From positions 186,001 to 250,000 of the forward strand of contig NZ_CP024308.1 in assembly GCF_002944405.1 (NCBI RefSeq): a DNA stretch of 64,000 bases, in the 5' to 3' direction. Source of the DNA: Sinorhizobium fredii (lineage in GTDB: Bacteria > Pseudomonadota > Alphaproteobacteria > Rhizobiales > Rhizobiaceae). Each line of letters opens with the position of its first letter. Within the stretch, counting starts at the first letter, position 1. The notes under the pieces are model-generated. The model had not been told where the DNA came from, ran no database searches, and was given only the letters and a program-made list of their open reading frames with translations. A program made the position numbers and the translations under genes. Shown one piece after another: positions 43,587 through 51,680 of the stretch.

Positions 43587-43628
43587 GGAGCTGTTCCGGT
43601 TTCCGCCAGGACTGAACTCCAGTTAATA

Positions 43629-43641
43629 CATAATTTTTATG
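43629..43641. promoter_or_regulatory. Candidate operator before the organosulfur operon
   Basis: CATAA-TTT-TTATG is a perfect 5-bp-arm palindrome in an AT-rich patch about 45 bases upstream of the first gene of the leftward operon. AT content is much higher than in the flanks. It may be a promoter-proximal regulator site; the regulator is not encoded nearby. Confidence 0.3.
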
Positions 43642-43789
43642 CACTTTAAGAAATGCGGTTCTGTTTGCGCCTGCGAATGAGGAAAGTTGTCGCTTCTACC
43701 GCCGATTGAAGAGGCGTTTACCGTCCTTAGCCTCCTGCCCGTGCTAACCGATCGACGTCAGACATTCGCGGCGCCCACGCCGGGCGGAC

Positions 43790-44617
43790 CTAGCCGAGCG
43801 GCGAAAGTCGGGCCAGGGTGTCCCCTCGCCTGTCGCTGTGAAGCAAGTGCAGGCAGCGCCGTTTCAGTCGCATGAACTCGCTTGATGCGATGATCTTGGT
43901 GGTTCTCGGTCTGTCAAAGGGGACTTTGATTTCTTCGTGAATCCGGCCGGGCTGCGCCTGCATGACGATGATGCGGTCTGCAAGCAACAAGGCTTCGTCG
44001 ATGTCATGGGTGACGAAGACGATGGTCTTGCGGAACTGCTCCCAGATTTCGAGCAACAGTTCCTGCATCCTGAGCCTCGTCAATGCATCCAGTGCTCCGA
44101 AGGGTTCGTCCATCAGCAGGAGCTTCGGCTGGTTGATGAGGACGCGCGCGATCTCCACACGCTGCTGCATACCGCCGGAAAGCTCGGACGGATAACGATC
44201 GGCAAACCCGCTCAAGCCGACCAGATCGAGCACCCTCTCCGCTTCGAGCCTCCTCTCCGAACGCCCAATGCCGCGCATCTTCGGACCGAAAGCGACGTTG
44301 TCGCGGGCATTCTTCCAGGGAAAAAGCGTGTGGTGCTGAAAAACGATGCCGCGCTCCGGATCGGGGCCGTTAACGGCTAGACCATCGACCGAGAGCCTGC
44401 CCGCGGCCGGAATGATATGCCCTGCCAATGCACCGAGCAGCGTGGATTTGCCACAGCCGGAGGGACCCAGGAGGCAAACGAACTCGCCGGGCGAAACCTC
44501 GAAGCTGACATCGCTGACGGCTTCGAACATCGTGCTGCCGCGGCCAAGCCTGATCGAAACGTGCTCGGCCTCGACTCGTCCGGTCGCAGCACCGGCTATG
44601 CGCTTCTGGATGTTCAT
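43790..44617 (-). CDS. ABC transporter ATPase, TauB/SsuB type
   Basis: A 275-residue ATPase. Walker A GPSGCGKST, Q-loop VFQHHTLFPWKN, signature LSGGMQQRVEIARVL, Walker B LLLMDEPFGALDALT and the switch His in VFVTHDIDEAL are all present; the PWKN after the Q-loop marks the nitrate/sulfonate/taurine class. ATG 44617 overlaps the stop of the permease gene (ATGA). It energises uptake of an aliphatic sulfonate or similar oxyanion with the permease and binding protein that precede it in the operon. Confidence 0.95.
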   Translation of the reverse strand: MNIQKRIAGAATGRVEAEHVSIRLGRGSTMFEAVSDVSFEVSPGEFVCLLGPSGCGKSTLLGALAGHIIPAAGRLSVDGLAVNGPDPERGIVFQHHTLFPWKNARDNVAFGPKMRGIGRSERRLEAERVLDLVGLSGFADRYPSELSGGMQQRVEIARVLINQPKLLLMDEPFGALDALTRLRMQELLLEIWEQFRKTIVFVTHDIDEALLLADRIIVMQAQPGRIHEEIKVPFDRPRTTKIIASSEFMRLKRRCLHLLHSDRRGDTLARLSPLG

Positions 44618-45399
44618 TGACGGCCTTCCTTCTTGTTCCATGGCAGGAGTGCGGTCCCCGCCGCCTTGAGGAGCGCACTGCTCGCCATGCCGAGCAGCCC
44701 GATCACGACCATGCCGACGATGATCTCGGGATAGTTCTGCAAGGTGTAGGATTCCCAGGTGTAGTAGCCGATGCCGAACTGGCCGGAGATCATCTCCGCC
44801 GTGACGAGGCAGAACCATGACGTTCCCATGCCGATCACCAGCCCTGTGACGATATTCGGCGCCGCACCCGGAATGATGACCTCGAACAGCATGGCGGCGC
44901 GGGTGCTTCCGAGGCTCCTGGCCGAGGCGATCAGCCGCGGATCGACACTTTCCACGCCATGGACCGTGTTGATGACGATTGGAAACAAAGCCCCGGTGAA
45001 GGTGATGAAGATCATCGAGAGTTCCGACGATGGGAACATCAGAACCGCGAGCGGGATCCACGCGACGGCAGGGATCGGCCGCAACAGTTCGAGAGGCGTC
45101 TGCAGAAAATCCCCGAGAACGCGAAAGCGTCCAATGATGAGGCCGAGCGCGACTCCGACGGCAGCCGCGATCGCATAGCCTGCAAAGACCCGTCCAAGAC
45201 TGCTCGAGACATGGGCGAAAAGCCGCGGCGAGGCAAGGAAATCGAGCATTGCGATAACCACATCCACCGGCGACGGCACATTCTCGAAGGTAACGATGCC
45301 GAGACTCACCTTGAGGCTGGACGCCATCTGCCAAACGAAGAGGCAGATGGCGAGCGAGCCGGCCCGGCGCAGCCAATGTCCGATGAGGGAGCCGGTCAT
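44614..45399 (-). CDS. ABC transporter permease, TauC/SsuC type
   Basis: A 261-residue inner-membrane protein with about six helices and the EAA loop SVDPRLIASARSLGSTRAAM followed by LFEVIIPGAAPNIVTGLVIG. GTSWFCLVTAEMISGQFGIG and YYTWESYTLQNYPEIIVGMV are standard for the nitrate/sulfonate permeases. It begins 8 bases after the binding-protein gene ends and overlaps the ATPase gene, so the three form a tight operon. Confidence 0.95.
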   Translation of the reverse strand: MTGSLIGHWLRRAGSLAICLFVWQMASSLKVSLGIVTFENVPSPVDVVIAMLDFLASPRLFAHVSSSLGRVFAGYAIAAAVGVALGLIIGRFRVLGDFLQTPLELLRPIPAVAWIPLAVLMFPSSELSMIFITFTGALFPIVINTVHGVESVDPRLIASARSLGSTRAAMLFEVIIPGAAPNIVTGLVIGMGTSWFCLVTAEMISGQFGIGYYTWESYTLQNYPEIIVGMVVIGLLGMASSALLKAAGTALLPWNKKEGRQ

Positions 45400-45407
45400 C
45401 GGTGGCC

Positions 45408-46820
45408 TCAGTTGCTTGCCAGGATCGACGATTTCACGCCGGTAAAGTCAAGCACGTTTCCGCCATGTGCCTTTGCCCAGCTTTCCGCATTTTCCTTGAG
45501 GAGGAACGCGCTGACCTCGCCGCTGTCGGCACGCACGAACCAGGCCTGCTCGCCGATGAGCTTGATTCCGCTCTCGCGATCCTGGGCGTAGAAGACCCGG
45601 ATCGCCTTGCCATCTCCTTCTATCGCCTTGAGGGCCTTCAGCGCGTTTTCGGGCGAGGCATAGTGCCTGACCTGCGGTTCTCCATCGACCCAGATCTCGG
45701 CGACGCGCTTCGGATCCTTGATTGGCTCGCTGGTGGCAGCATCCTTGGCTGTAAGCGGCAACTGCTCATAGTTCTTGAGGGCCGCCTCGTAATCGAGGCC
45801 CGACGCCTTGAACGCAGCGCGAATGAAGCGGTCGTCGACGAAGCTGTCGACGTCCAGCGATCCGTCCGCCTTCTTGAGAGACTTTAGGGTTTCGATGGCC
45901 GTGGCGACGGCCTGCCGATACTGAGGTTTCCATGTGAGGTCGCGGGTCTGCAGTCCGAGAGGACCGTGGAACAGATAGTCGACCTCGGCCTCGACACCGG
46001 TGACCTTGCCGATCAGCTCGCTGTATTTCTCAGGCTCCTTGGCGATCAGCTGATCCGCCTCGATCGCAGCGCGAAGATAGGCGACGACGATTTCCGGATA
46101 TTTTTCCGCATAGGAGGCGTCGACCAGAGCGCCATGAAAGGTCGGCGTCTTCGCCTGCGAGCCATCATAAATCTTTCGGGCAAAGCCGCGCCACGGGAAG
46201 AGCTCGGCGAAGGGAACGAAATCGGCATGGGCCTCGATCTGGTTTGCCTTGAGTGCGGCGCCGGCGACCTCGGGAGCCTGGGTGATGATGCTCACGTCGC
46301 TCTCCGCGTCCCATCCCTGCGCCTTGACAGCGCGAAGCAGCATGCCGTGCGAGGTGGAGGCAAACGGCACCGAGATCGTCTTGCCCTTCAATTCAGGAAG
46401 CGACTGGATCGGCGAATCCGTGGGCACGACAATGCCGTTGCCGCTACCGTTCACGCTACCCGAAAGGACGGTGATGAACAGGCTCTTCCGTCCGGCCTTG
46501 AGGTGCGCGAGGCCGTTGAAGGAGCCGGGAAAATCCGCCATCACCCCGAAGTCGAGCTTGCCGGCGATCTGCTCGTTGGTGATCGGTGCGCCACTCGTGA
46601 AGTTCTTCCATTGAATGTCGTAGGTGGCGTCCTTGTACTTGCCGTCATGCGGAAGATATTTTTCAAGCAGCTTCAGCTCGCGGATGAGCAGGCCGCCGGT
46701 CGCGGTGTTGATGGTAGTATCCTGAGTGCCGATCGCCACCCGGATGGTCTCGGCCTGGGCGGTTGAAGCAAAGCCGGGTGCCGCCAAGGCAAGGGCCACG
46801 AGATGTGTGCGCAAGTTCAT
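45408..46820 (-). CDS. ABC transporter substrate-binding protein, NrtA/TauA class, long form
   Basis: A 470-residue exported binding protein, longer than typical TauA or SsuA (~320). The signal peptide ends at ASTAQAE. The N-terminal lobe shows VAIGTQDTTINTATGGLLIR, then EQIAGKLDFGVMADFPGSFN and the PFASTSHGMLLRAVKAQGWD hinge. The extra C-terminal ~120 residues (EIWVDGEPQVRHYASPENAL and AQDRESGIKLIGEQAWFVRA) form an added domain. Its ligand is unknown; an oxidised organosulfur acid fits the region. The gene heads the operon and is divergent from a Crp-type regulator. Confidence 0.93.
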   Translation of the reverse strand: MNLRTHLVALALAAPGFASTAQAETIRVAIGTQDTTINTATGGLLIRELKLLEKYLPHDGKYKDATYDIQWKNFTSGAPITNEQIAGKLDFGVMADFPGSFNGLAHLKAGRKSLFITVLSGSVNGSGNGIVVPTDSPIQSLPELKGKTISVPFASTSHGMLLRAVKAQGWDAESDVSIITQAPEVAGAALKANQIEAHADFVPFAELFPWRGFARKIYDGSQAKTPTFHGALVDASYAEKYPEIVVAYLRAAIEADQLIAKEPEKYSELIGKVTGVEAEVDYLFHGPLGLQTRDLTWKPQYRQAVATAIETLKSLKKADGSLDVDSFVDDRFIRAAFKASGLDYEAALKNYEQLPLTAKDAATSEPIKDPKRVAEIWVDGEPQVRHYASPENALKALKAIEGDGKAIRVFYAQDRESGIKLIGEQAWFVRADSGEVSAFLLKENAESWAKAHGGNVLDFTGVKSSILASN

Positions 46821-47160
46821 GGTTCTATCCCATAGTCGTGCCGCGGGTTCTTGCCCGCCGGCTTCCAGTTGACTGACCCCAGTGTCGATCGCCGAACCGC
46901 TGTCGAGCGAATTTATGAGGCGGCTGTCAAAGCGGGATAAGCAATTATTTGCGGCGTGCCGGCCGGCACTTTGGCGCAAGCGTTCGGCTACTAACCCGGA
47001 TTTTTGCTTATGTAATAAGCTGTTAGCTGCGGCATAGGCATCCCGGCCGGTGGTGGTAGCGGGACAAACGTCCAAGCTCCTCCGGAAAAGAGCAATGATT
47101 TTCCTTTATATTAGATAGATTCTATATAGTTTTATCCGGGGACTGAAGAGGGAAGTCATC
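46821..47160. promoter_or_regulatory. Divergent promoter region with AT-rich palindromes
   Basis: This 340-base gap between the binding-protein gene (leftward) and the Crp gene (rightward) has no gene. It contains GCTTA-tgtaa-TAAGC at 47006-47020 and, close to the Crp start, TATATTAGA...TCTATATA at 47107-47128 (one unpaired base). These AT-rich symmetric elements may bind the Crp-family protein or another regulator. No classical Fnr or Crp box is evident. Confidence 0.4.
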
Positions 47161-47964
47161 ATGAGCCTGGAACTACGCACCGAGAATATTGGGAAAGATC
47201 GACGGCCGGAACTGCCGCCGGAGCTTCCAGACCCGGTCATCCTGCCCGGCTACCAGGCACTGTTCCTGAGCGAAAGCGTCGACGGATTGGACGAGGGCGC
47301 CCATTTCCTCGACGCTTTGAAGCCGGAGGAATGGGCAAGGCTCAACAGCCATGGCCGGCACTTAGCCTTCTCGAGCGGTGCGGCAATCTTCGCCCAGGGC
47401 GACAGCCACGACGGCATATTCATCATCAAGACCGGTCAGGTTCGGGTCTTCTATACCGCTCCGTCAGGCCGTGAGATCACACTTGCCTATTGGACGGACG
47501 GGCACTTCATCGGCGGCCCGGAAATGACAGGAGGCGGCACGCATATCTGGTCCGGCGAGGCACTCAGCGATTGCGAGATCCTGTTCCTACCGGCCTCCGC
47601 CCTGAGAAAACTCGTCGTTGAACTTCCGAGTTTCGCCCTCTGTCTTCTGCAGGGATTGGCCGCGAAGGGCAAATGCTATTCCGCCATGGCCCAGATGCTC
47701 GGGACGCGATCGGTCATCGAACGCCTGGCGCAGTTCCTCACCAATCTCGGACAGCTTCATGGCGTGCGCGACGGGCAGGCGGTGATCATCAATGCCAAGG
47801 TGACACACGACCAGATTGCCGCCATGGTCGGATCGACGCGTCAATGGGTCACGATGATGATGAAGCGCTTCCAGAAGGAGGGTCTGGTTACGGTGACGCC
47901 GCGGCATATCCGCATCGAGCGCCCGCACAAGCTTATGAACATGGTATCGAAGGGCGGCGCCTGA
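47161..47964 (+). CDS. Crp/Fnr family transcriptional regulator
   Basis: A 267-residue regulator with an unusual ~40-residue N-terminal extension (ELPPELPDPVILPGYQAL). The effector barrel includes FAQGDSHDGIFIIKTGQVRV and SGREITLAYWTDGHFIGGPE; the C-terminal HTH includes VTHDQIAAMVGSTRQWVTMM. No Fnr-type Cys set and no full cAMP-pocket motif is seen, so its signal is unknown. It is divergent from the sulfonate-type transporter operon and precedes the asf-like genes on the opposite strand; it may control both. Confidence 0.93.
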   Translation: MSLELRTENIGKDRRPELPPELPDPVILPGYQALFLSESVDGLDEGAHFLDALKPEEWARLNSHGRHLAFSSGAAIFAQGDSHDGIFIIKTGQVRVFYTAPSGREITLAYWTDGHFIGGPEMTGGGTHIWSGEALSDCEILFLPASALRKLVVELPSFALCLLQGLAAKGKCYSAMAQMLGTRSVIERLAQFLTNLGQLHGVRDGQAVIINAKVTHDQIAAMVGSTRQWVTMMMKRFQKEGLVTVTPRHIRIERPHKLMNMVSKGGA

Positions 47965-47974
47965 CGCCGCCCTT
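47950..47974. terminator. Hairpin terminator overlapping the Crp-family stop codon
   Basis: AAGGGCGGCG (47950-47959) and CGCCGCCCTT (47965-47974) form a perfect 10-bp GC-rich stem with a 5-base loop carrying part of the stop codon. It serves the end of the Crp gene and of the convergent HEAT-repeat gene, which stops at 47986. Confidence 0.7.
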
Positions 47975-47985
47975 GCGCGAGAGAT

Positions 47986-48942
47986 CTACCCTAGCTTTGT
48001 AAGTGCCCAGCGAACCGTCTTGCGCACGTCCGGATCGGCATCGGATGCAAGTTCCATCAGCGACTCCCGTGCGGCGGGATCAGCGATCTCGCCGAGTGCG
48101 GCGGCCGCCTCTTTACGCAGAGCCGGGATCTCGCTTTCGAGCAGTTGCGCTATGGCCGGGACCGCCGTCTGCACCTTGAGCTTGCCCAACGCGCCGAGGC
48201 TTTTCTGCTGGACCTGCCAGTATTCATCGCCAAGACCTTTCACCAGCACGTCAGCGTCGCAGACCCGACCGATGCGGCCGAGCGATTCCGCCGCGGCCGC
48301 CCTGACTTGCCAGTTCTCGTCGCTAAGAGCGGCGGCCACGGCGGCACGGGCTGCGGCTTTCGTCGTGAAGGTCAATGCGTCGACGGCGACGGCCCGGACG
48401 CTCGCGTCGGCGTCGCACGTCGCATCGATCAGCGACGGCAGGGTCTCCTCGAGCTTGAGGTAGGCAATGACGGCAAGGGCCTCGGCCCTGACGTTCGGAT
48501 CCGCGTCGCGCATTGCGCCAAGCGCCGGCCCGAGCGATGAAGACGAGCGCAGCGCTCTCAACCCCCGAAACAACGCGGCACGGACAAAGGCGCTTGGGTG
48601 GCTAAGGGAAGGCAGGATTTCCGCTGCCGCTGCCGGGTCCTTGACCTCAGCAAGACTATCCGCCGCTGCTTGTGCGACCGATGGGTCGTCATCCTTCACC
48701 AGCTTGGCGAGGGCTCTCGCGGCATCGCGCGTCTCGAACTCGCCAAGCGCGATCGCCACCTGCAAGCGCACGCTCGCATCGTGATCCTCGCCAGCGGCCA
48801 AGAGATGTGGCAGCACGTCGATGCTTGCAGTTTCGGCAAGATCAATCACCGCGAGCCTGCGTACGGCCGGGTCTGCGTCGGTGAGCCGCTCGGCGATCTC
48901 CTCGGCGTCGCCGAAGTCTTCGAAGGGGTCGAACGCACTCAT
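47986..48942 (-). CDS. HEAT-repeat (PBS lyase-type) protein
   Basis: A 318-residue all-helical solenoid made of about ten ~31-residue HEAT/PBS-lyase-like repeats, each with D-x-D-P/A-x-V-R-x-x-A (for example TDADPAVRRLAVIDLAETAS and DADASVRAVAVDALTF). No enzyme motif is present; such proteins act as scaffolds or assist cofactor attachment. It ends the leftward run flavoprotein-ferredoxin-HEAT and starts only two bases before the ferredoxin stop region, so it is probably made with them. It may hold the flavoprotein/ferredoxin complex or help load its cofactors. That role is inferred. Confidence 0.92.
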   Translation of the reverse strand: MSAFDPFEDFGDAEEIAERLTDADPAVRRLAVIDLAETASIDVLPHLLAAGEDHDASVRLQVAIALGEFETRDAARALAKLVKDDDPSVAQAAADSLAEVKDPAAAAEILPSLSHPSAFVRAALFRGLRALRSSSSLGPALGAMRDADPNVRAEALAVIAYLKLEETLPSLIDATCDADASVRAVAVDALTFTTKAAARAAVAAALSDENWQVRAAAAESLGRIGRVCDADVLVKGLGDEYWQVQQKSLGALGKLKVQTAVPAIAQLLESEIPALRKEAAAALGEIADPAARESLMELASDADPDVRKTVRWALTKLG

Positions 48943-48943
48943 G

Positions 48944-49177
48944 TCAGCGCAGCAGATACGGAATGTTGACGGTGACCGCGCCGGTCGGGCAGTCCGTTTC
49001 GCACGGCATGCAGTACCAGCATTCGTCGAACTTCATGAAGGCCTTTCCGGTCAGATCGCTGATCCGCAACACGTCGAGCGGGCAAACGTCGACGCAGACG
49101 GTGCAGCCTTTGTCGGCAATGCATTTCGCATCGTCGACGACGACGGGAACGGTGGTGGGCGAAAGCGCGAGGGGCAT
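48944..49177 (-). CDS. AprB-like 4Fe-4S ferredoxin
   Basis: A 77-residue ferredoxin with two 4Fe-4S sites. The first Cys set is in KCIADKGCTVCVDVCP (Cys-x5-Cys-x2-Cys-x3-Cys), unlike the usual spacing and closer to AprB of adenylylsulfate reductase; the second is ECWYCMPCETDCPTGAVTV (Cys-x2-Cys-x2-Cys-x3-Cys), again very like AprB. The gene follows the AprA-like flavoprotein by 12 bases. In the asf system of Pseudomonas putida (as I recall) a ferredoxin, AsfB, serves the flavoprotein AsfA. It would pass electrons to or from the flavoprotein. Confidence 0.93.
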   Translation of the reverse strand: MPLALSPTTVPVVVDDAKCIADKGCTVCVDVCPLDVLRISDLTGKAFMKFDECWYCMPCETDCPTGAVTVNIPYLLR

Positions 49178-49189
49178 TTTCTCTCCTGG

Positions 49190-50929
49190 TCAGGCTTGAT
49201 TGGAAACGCGCAGGCGCTCGTAGGCGGTGCGCTCCTCGTGCTCGATTGGCACGATATAAGGCTCGATCGCCCGCTTTTCGGACACCATTCGGCCGTCGAC
49301 CTTGCGAAGCAGCGTATGGCAGAACCAATTGTCATCGTCCTTGTCGGGGTAGTCGACACGATTATGGTAGAGGCCCCAGCGGCTCTCGGTCCGATAGAGC
49401 GAAGCCTGGGCCGCCATGTCGGCGCAATCGAGAATCGAGGAGACTTCCAGCGAGCGCATCAGTTCATGCGGATTGCGCGCGACGAGCGCCCTCTCGAGAT
49501 CTTCCCTGACTTCTGCAAGCCGCGCCTGCCCGATCTGCATCTTCGCGGTAACCTTGGGCGGCTGGAGATAGTCGTTGACGAGGCGCCGGGTCTTGTATTC
49601 CAGCTGGTTCGGCGGAATGCCGTCGTCGCGCCGGGTCGGCGCCAGCACACGTTGGCGCTCGAGGCTGACCAGTTCGCTGTCGAACTCCGGCAGGTCGATC
49701 TCACCCGCAACCCCGGCAGCGTGTTCGCCGGCGATCGCGCCATTGGTGAATGCGCCGAGCATGTAGTTGTGCGGGACACTCGCCATATCGCCTGCGGCAT
49801 AGAGGCCCGGCACGGTGGTGCGGGCGAATTCATCGACGAAGACCCCGGACGCACTGTGCCCCGAGCAGAAGCCGATTTCCGAGATATGCATCTCGATCAT
49901 CACCTCGCGGTAGTCGGTCCCGCGCGCTTGATGGAACCTGCCGCGCGACGGCCGCTCAACCTTGTGCAAGATCTGTTCGATCTCGCCGACGGTGTCGGGA
50001 TGCAGATGATTGAGTTTCAGGAAGACCGGGCCCTTGCCCGACTGCAGTTCGTTGTAGAATTCCTGCATCATCTGTCCCGACCAGTAGTCACTCTCGATGA
50101 AGCGCTTGCCTTCGCTGTTCGCCGTATAGGCGCCGAACGGACCAGCGACATAGGCGCAGGCCGGTCCATTATAGTCCTTGATCAACGGATTGATCTGGTA
50201 GCATTCGAGATTGGCCAGCGCGGCGCCTGCGTGATAGGCCATCGAATAGCCGTCACCGGAATTCGTGGGGTTCTCGTAGGTTCCGAACAGGTAGCCCGAA
50301 TGCGGCAGGCCGAGCCGGCCCGCTGCACCCATGCAAAGGATCACGGTCTTGGCGCGAAGCACGAGAAACTCGGCCGAGCGCGTATTCACCGCGATGGCGC
50401 CCGCTATCCTGCCGTCCTTCGCCGTCAGCAGCCGTGTTGCCATGAAGCGGTTGGAAATCAGGATCCTTTCCCGCCTGATCTGGCGGTAGAGCGCCTTCTT
50501 CACCGTGTCGCCGTTCGGCATCGGCAGGACATAGGTTCCGAGATGATGAACCTTCTTCAGGTCGAAGTCGCCATTGGCGTTCTTCTGGAAGCGTATGCCG
50601 AAGCGGTCGAGCTCCTCGATGATTTCGAAACAGCGTGAGGCATACTTGAACACCGGCGCCTGATCGACGATGCCGTCATTGGCGATGGTGATCTCCTTGG
50701 TGTACTGCTCCGGCGTGGCGTATCCCGGCACGACGGCATTGTTCAGCCCATCCATGCCCATCGAAATCGCGCCTGAGCGCTTCACATTGGCCTTTTCGAG
50801 TAGCACCACGTTCAATTCGGGATTTCGCTGCTTCGCTTTCAACGCCGCCATCGGTCCGGCCGTACCGCCGCCGATCACCAGAACATCGCAAGTTACTTCC
50901 GTGAGGCCTTCGACAAAATTGTCTTCCAT
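49190..50929 (-). CDS. AprA/AsfA-like flavoprotein (fumarate reductase/adenylylsulfate reductase family)
   Basis: A 579-residue FAD protein. The dinucleotide motif VIGGGTAGPMAALKAKQ is near residue 18, ERANVKRSGAI-like KANVKRSGAISMGMDGLNN follows, then GYLFGTYENPTNSGDGYSMA, and the flavin end motif ARTTVPGLYAAGDMASVPHN. C-terminal helical segments resemble AprA more than succinate dehydrogenase, and the typical fumarate-site His/Arg set is not obvious. With the AprB-like ferredoxin it forms a soluble two-subunit reductase. AsfA, a protein of this type, is required for desulfonation of aromatic sulfonates in P. putida, so a role with sulfonates is proposed. Confidence 0.93.
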   Translation of the reverse strand: MEDNFVEGLTEVTCDVLVIGGGTAGPMAALKAKQRNPELNVVLLEKANVKRSGAISMGMDGLNNAVVPGYATPEQYTKEITIANDGIVDQAPVFKYASRCFEIIEELDRFGIRFQKNANGDFDLKKVHHLGTYVLPMPNGDTVKKALYRQIRRERILISNRFMATRLLTAKDGRIAGAIAVNTRSAEFLVLRAKTVILCMGAAGRLGLPHSGYLFGTYENPTNSGDGYSMAYHAGAALANLECYQINPLIKDYNGPACAYVAGPFGAYTANSEGKRFIESDYWSGQMMQEFYNELQSGKGPVFLKLNHLHPDTVGEIEQILHKVERPSRGRFHQARGTDYREVMIEMHISEIGFCSGHSASGVFVDEFARTTVPGLYAAGDMASVPHNYMLGAFTNGAIAGEHAAGVAGEIDLPEFDSELVSLERQRVLAPTRRDDGIPPNQLEYKTRRLVNDYLQPPKVTAKMQIGQARLAEVREDLERALVARNPHELMRSLEVSSILDCADMAAQASLYRTESRWGLYHNRVDYPDKDDDNWFCHTLLRKVDGRMVSEKRAIEPYIVPIEHEERTAYERLRVSNQA

Positions 50930-50945
50930 TGTTGTTCCCTAAGCC

Positions 50946-51227
50946 TCACGAATTGGCGATGTCCCGCAGATAGCTCCACGGATAGATGCCGCGGTCATGG
51001 CCATCGGAAAAACCTAGGCGCACGGCGTAGGAGCCGATCGTCTCGGCGCTCGTGATGGTCACGTCGTCGAACGAACCCTCCCTGCCCTCGATGGAAGATC
51101 GGACGTGATGAGCCGCTCGGCTGAGCGCGCGCAACCGTGAAGCCGGGATGGAGGAGAGATTGCCGTCATCCCACGTGATGGCGAGTGAGCGGCGCTCGGC
51201 GTTGATTCTTAGTTCCAAAGGTATCAT
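50946..51227 (-). CDS. DUF971 (gamma-butyrobetaine hydroxylase-like N-terminal) protein
   Basis: A 93-residue stand-alone DUF971 domain: PLELRINAERRSLAITWDDG, then ETIGSYAVRLGFSDGHDRGI and the conserved end YPWSYLRDIA. ATG 51227 is chosen; an upstream frame start would add unrelated residues. DUF971 occurs at the C-terminus of some iron-sulfur carrier (ApbC/Mrp) proteins and at the N-terminus of gamma-butyrobetaine hydroxylase, so a role in Fe-S or Zn handling for the adjacent ferredoxins is plausible but not shown. It lies between two flavoprotein/ferredoxin sets. Confidence 0.88.
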   Translation of the reverse strand: MIPLELRINAERRSLAITWDDGNLSSIPASRLRALSRAAHHVRSSIEGREGSFDDVTITSAETIGSYAVRLGFSDGHDRGIYPWSYLRDIANS

Positions 51228-51360
51228 GGCGTTTCCTGATCGTTGGACGCCATTGTAGGAATCGACCCCGGTTGGACACGCAATAAATTGCCTGATCGGC
51301 CGCCGCGGTGAAAAAGCGGCGGCCACTCTCTCTTCCCTGCAGCATTGCTGACTTGTCGCT

Positions 51361-51680
51361 CTACTGCGGGAGGCGAAAATGGTCGTCGACCCGGCGCAGG
51401 TGGCGCGTTTCCTTCGCCCATCCGATCGATCGACGATAACTGCCGAACAAGTTCGCTTGCTTCACGTTTTCCACCGTCAGCCCGTATGCGTTCGCCGGAT
51501 CGGGATCGACGTAGAGCGAATCCACCGGACAATAGACCTCGCACATGAAGCAGGTCTGGCAGTCGCCCTGTCGGGCGATAACCGGAGGGCCGTCGCAATG
51601 GCGTCGAACACGTTGGTCGGGCAAACCTTGACGCAAAGATTGCAGTCGGTGCAGGTTTCCGTGTCGATGACTTCGATCAT
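51361..51680 (-). pseudogene. Second 2[4Fe-4S] ferredoxin with frameshift
   Basis: ATG 51680 opens MIEVIDTETCTDCNLCVKVC PTNVFDAI, the first cluster (Cys-x2-Cys-x2-Cys-x3-Cys). At about 51595-51600 one base is missing; in the next frame it continues GPPVIARQGDCQTCFMCEVY then CPVDSLYVDPD and the tail NLFGSYRRSIGWAKE, ending at 51361. The second cluster set is intact, so the ancestral protein was about 105 residues. The start overlaps the stop of the flavoprotein pseudogene (TAATG). Either a decayed copy or a sequencing error. Confidence 0.8.

Noticed and set aside
48821..50638. A 605-residue plus-strand open frame
   Set aside because: It runs antisense through the ferredoxin and flavoprotein genes, which have complete motifs.
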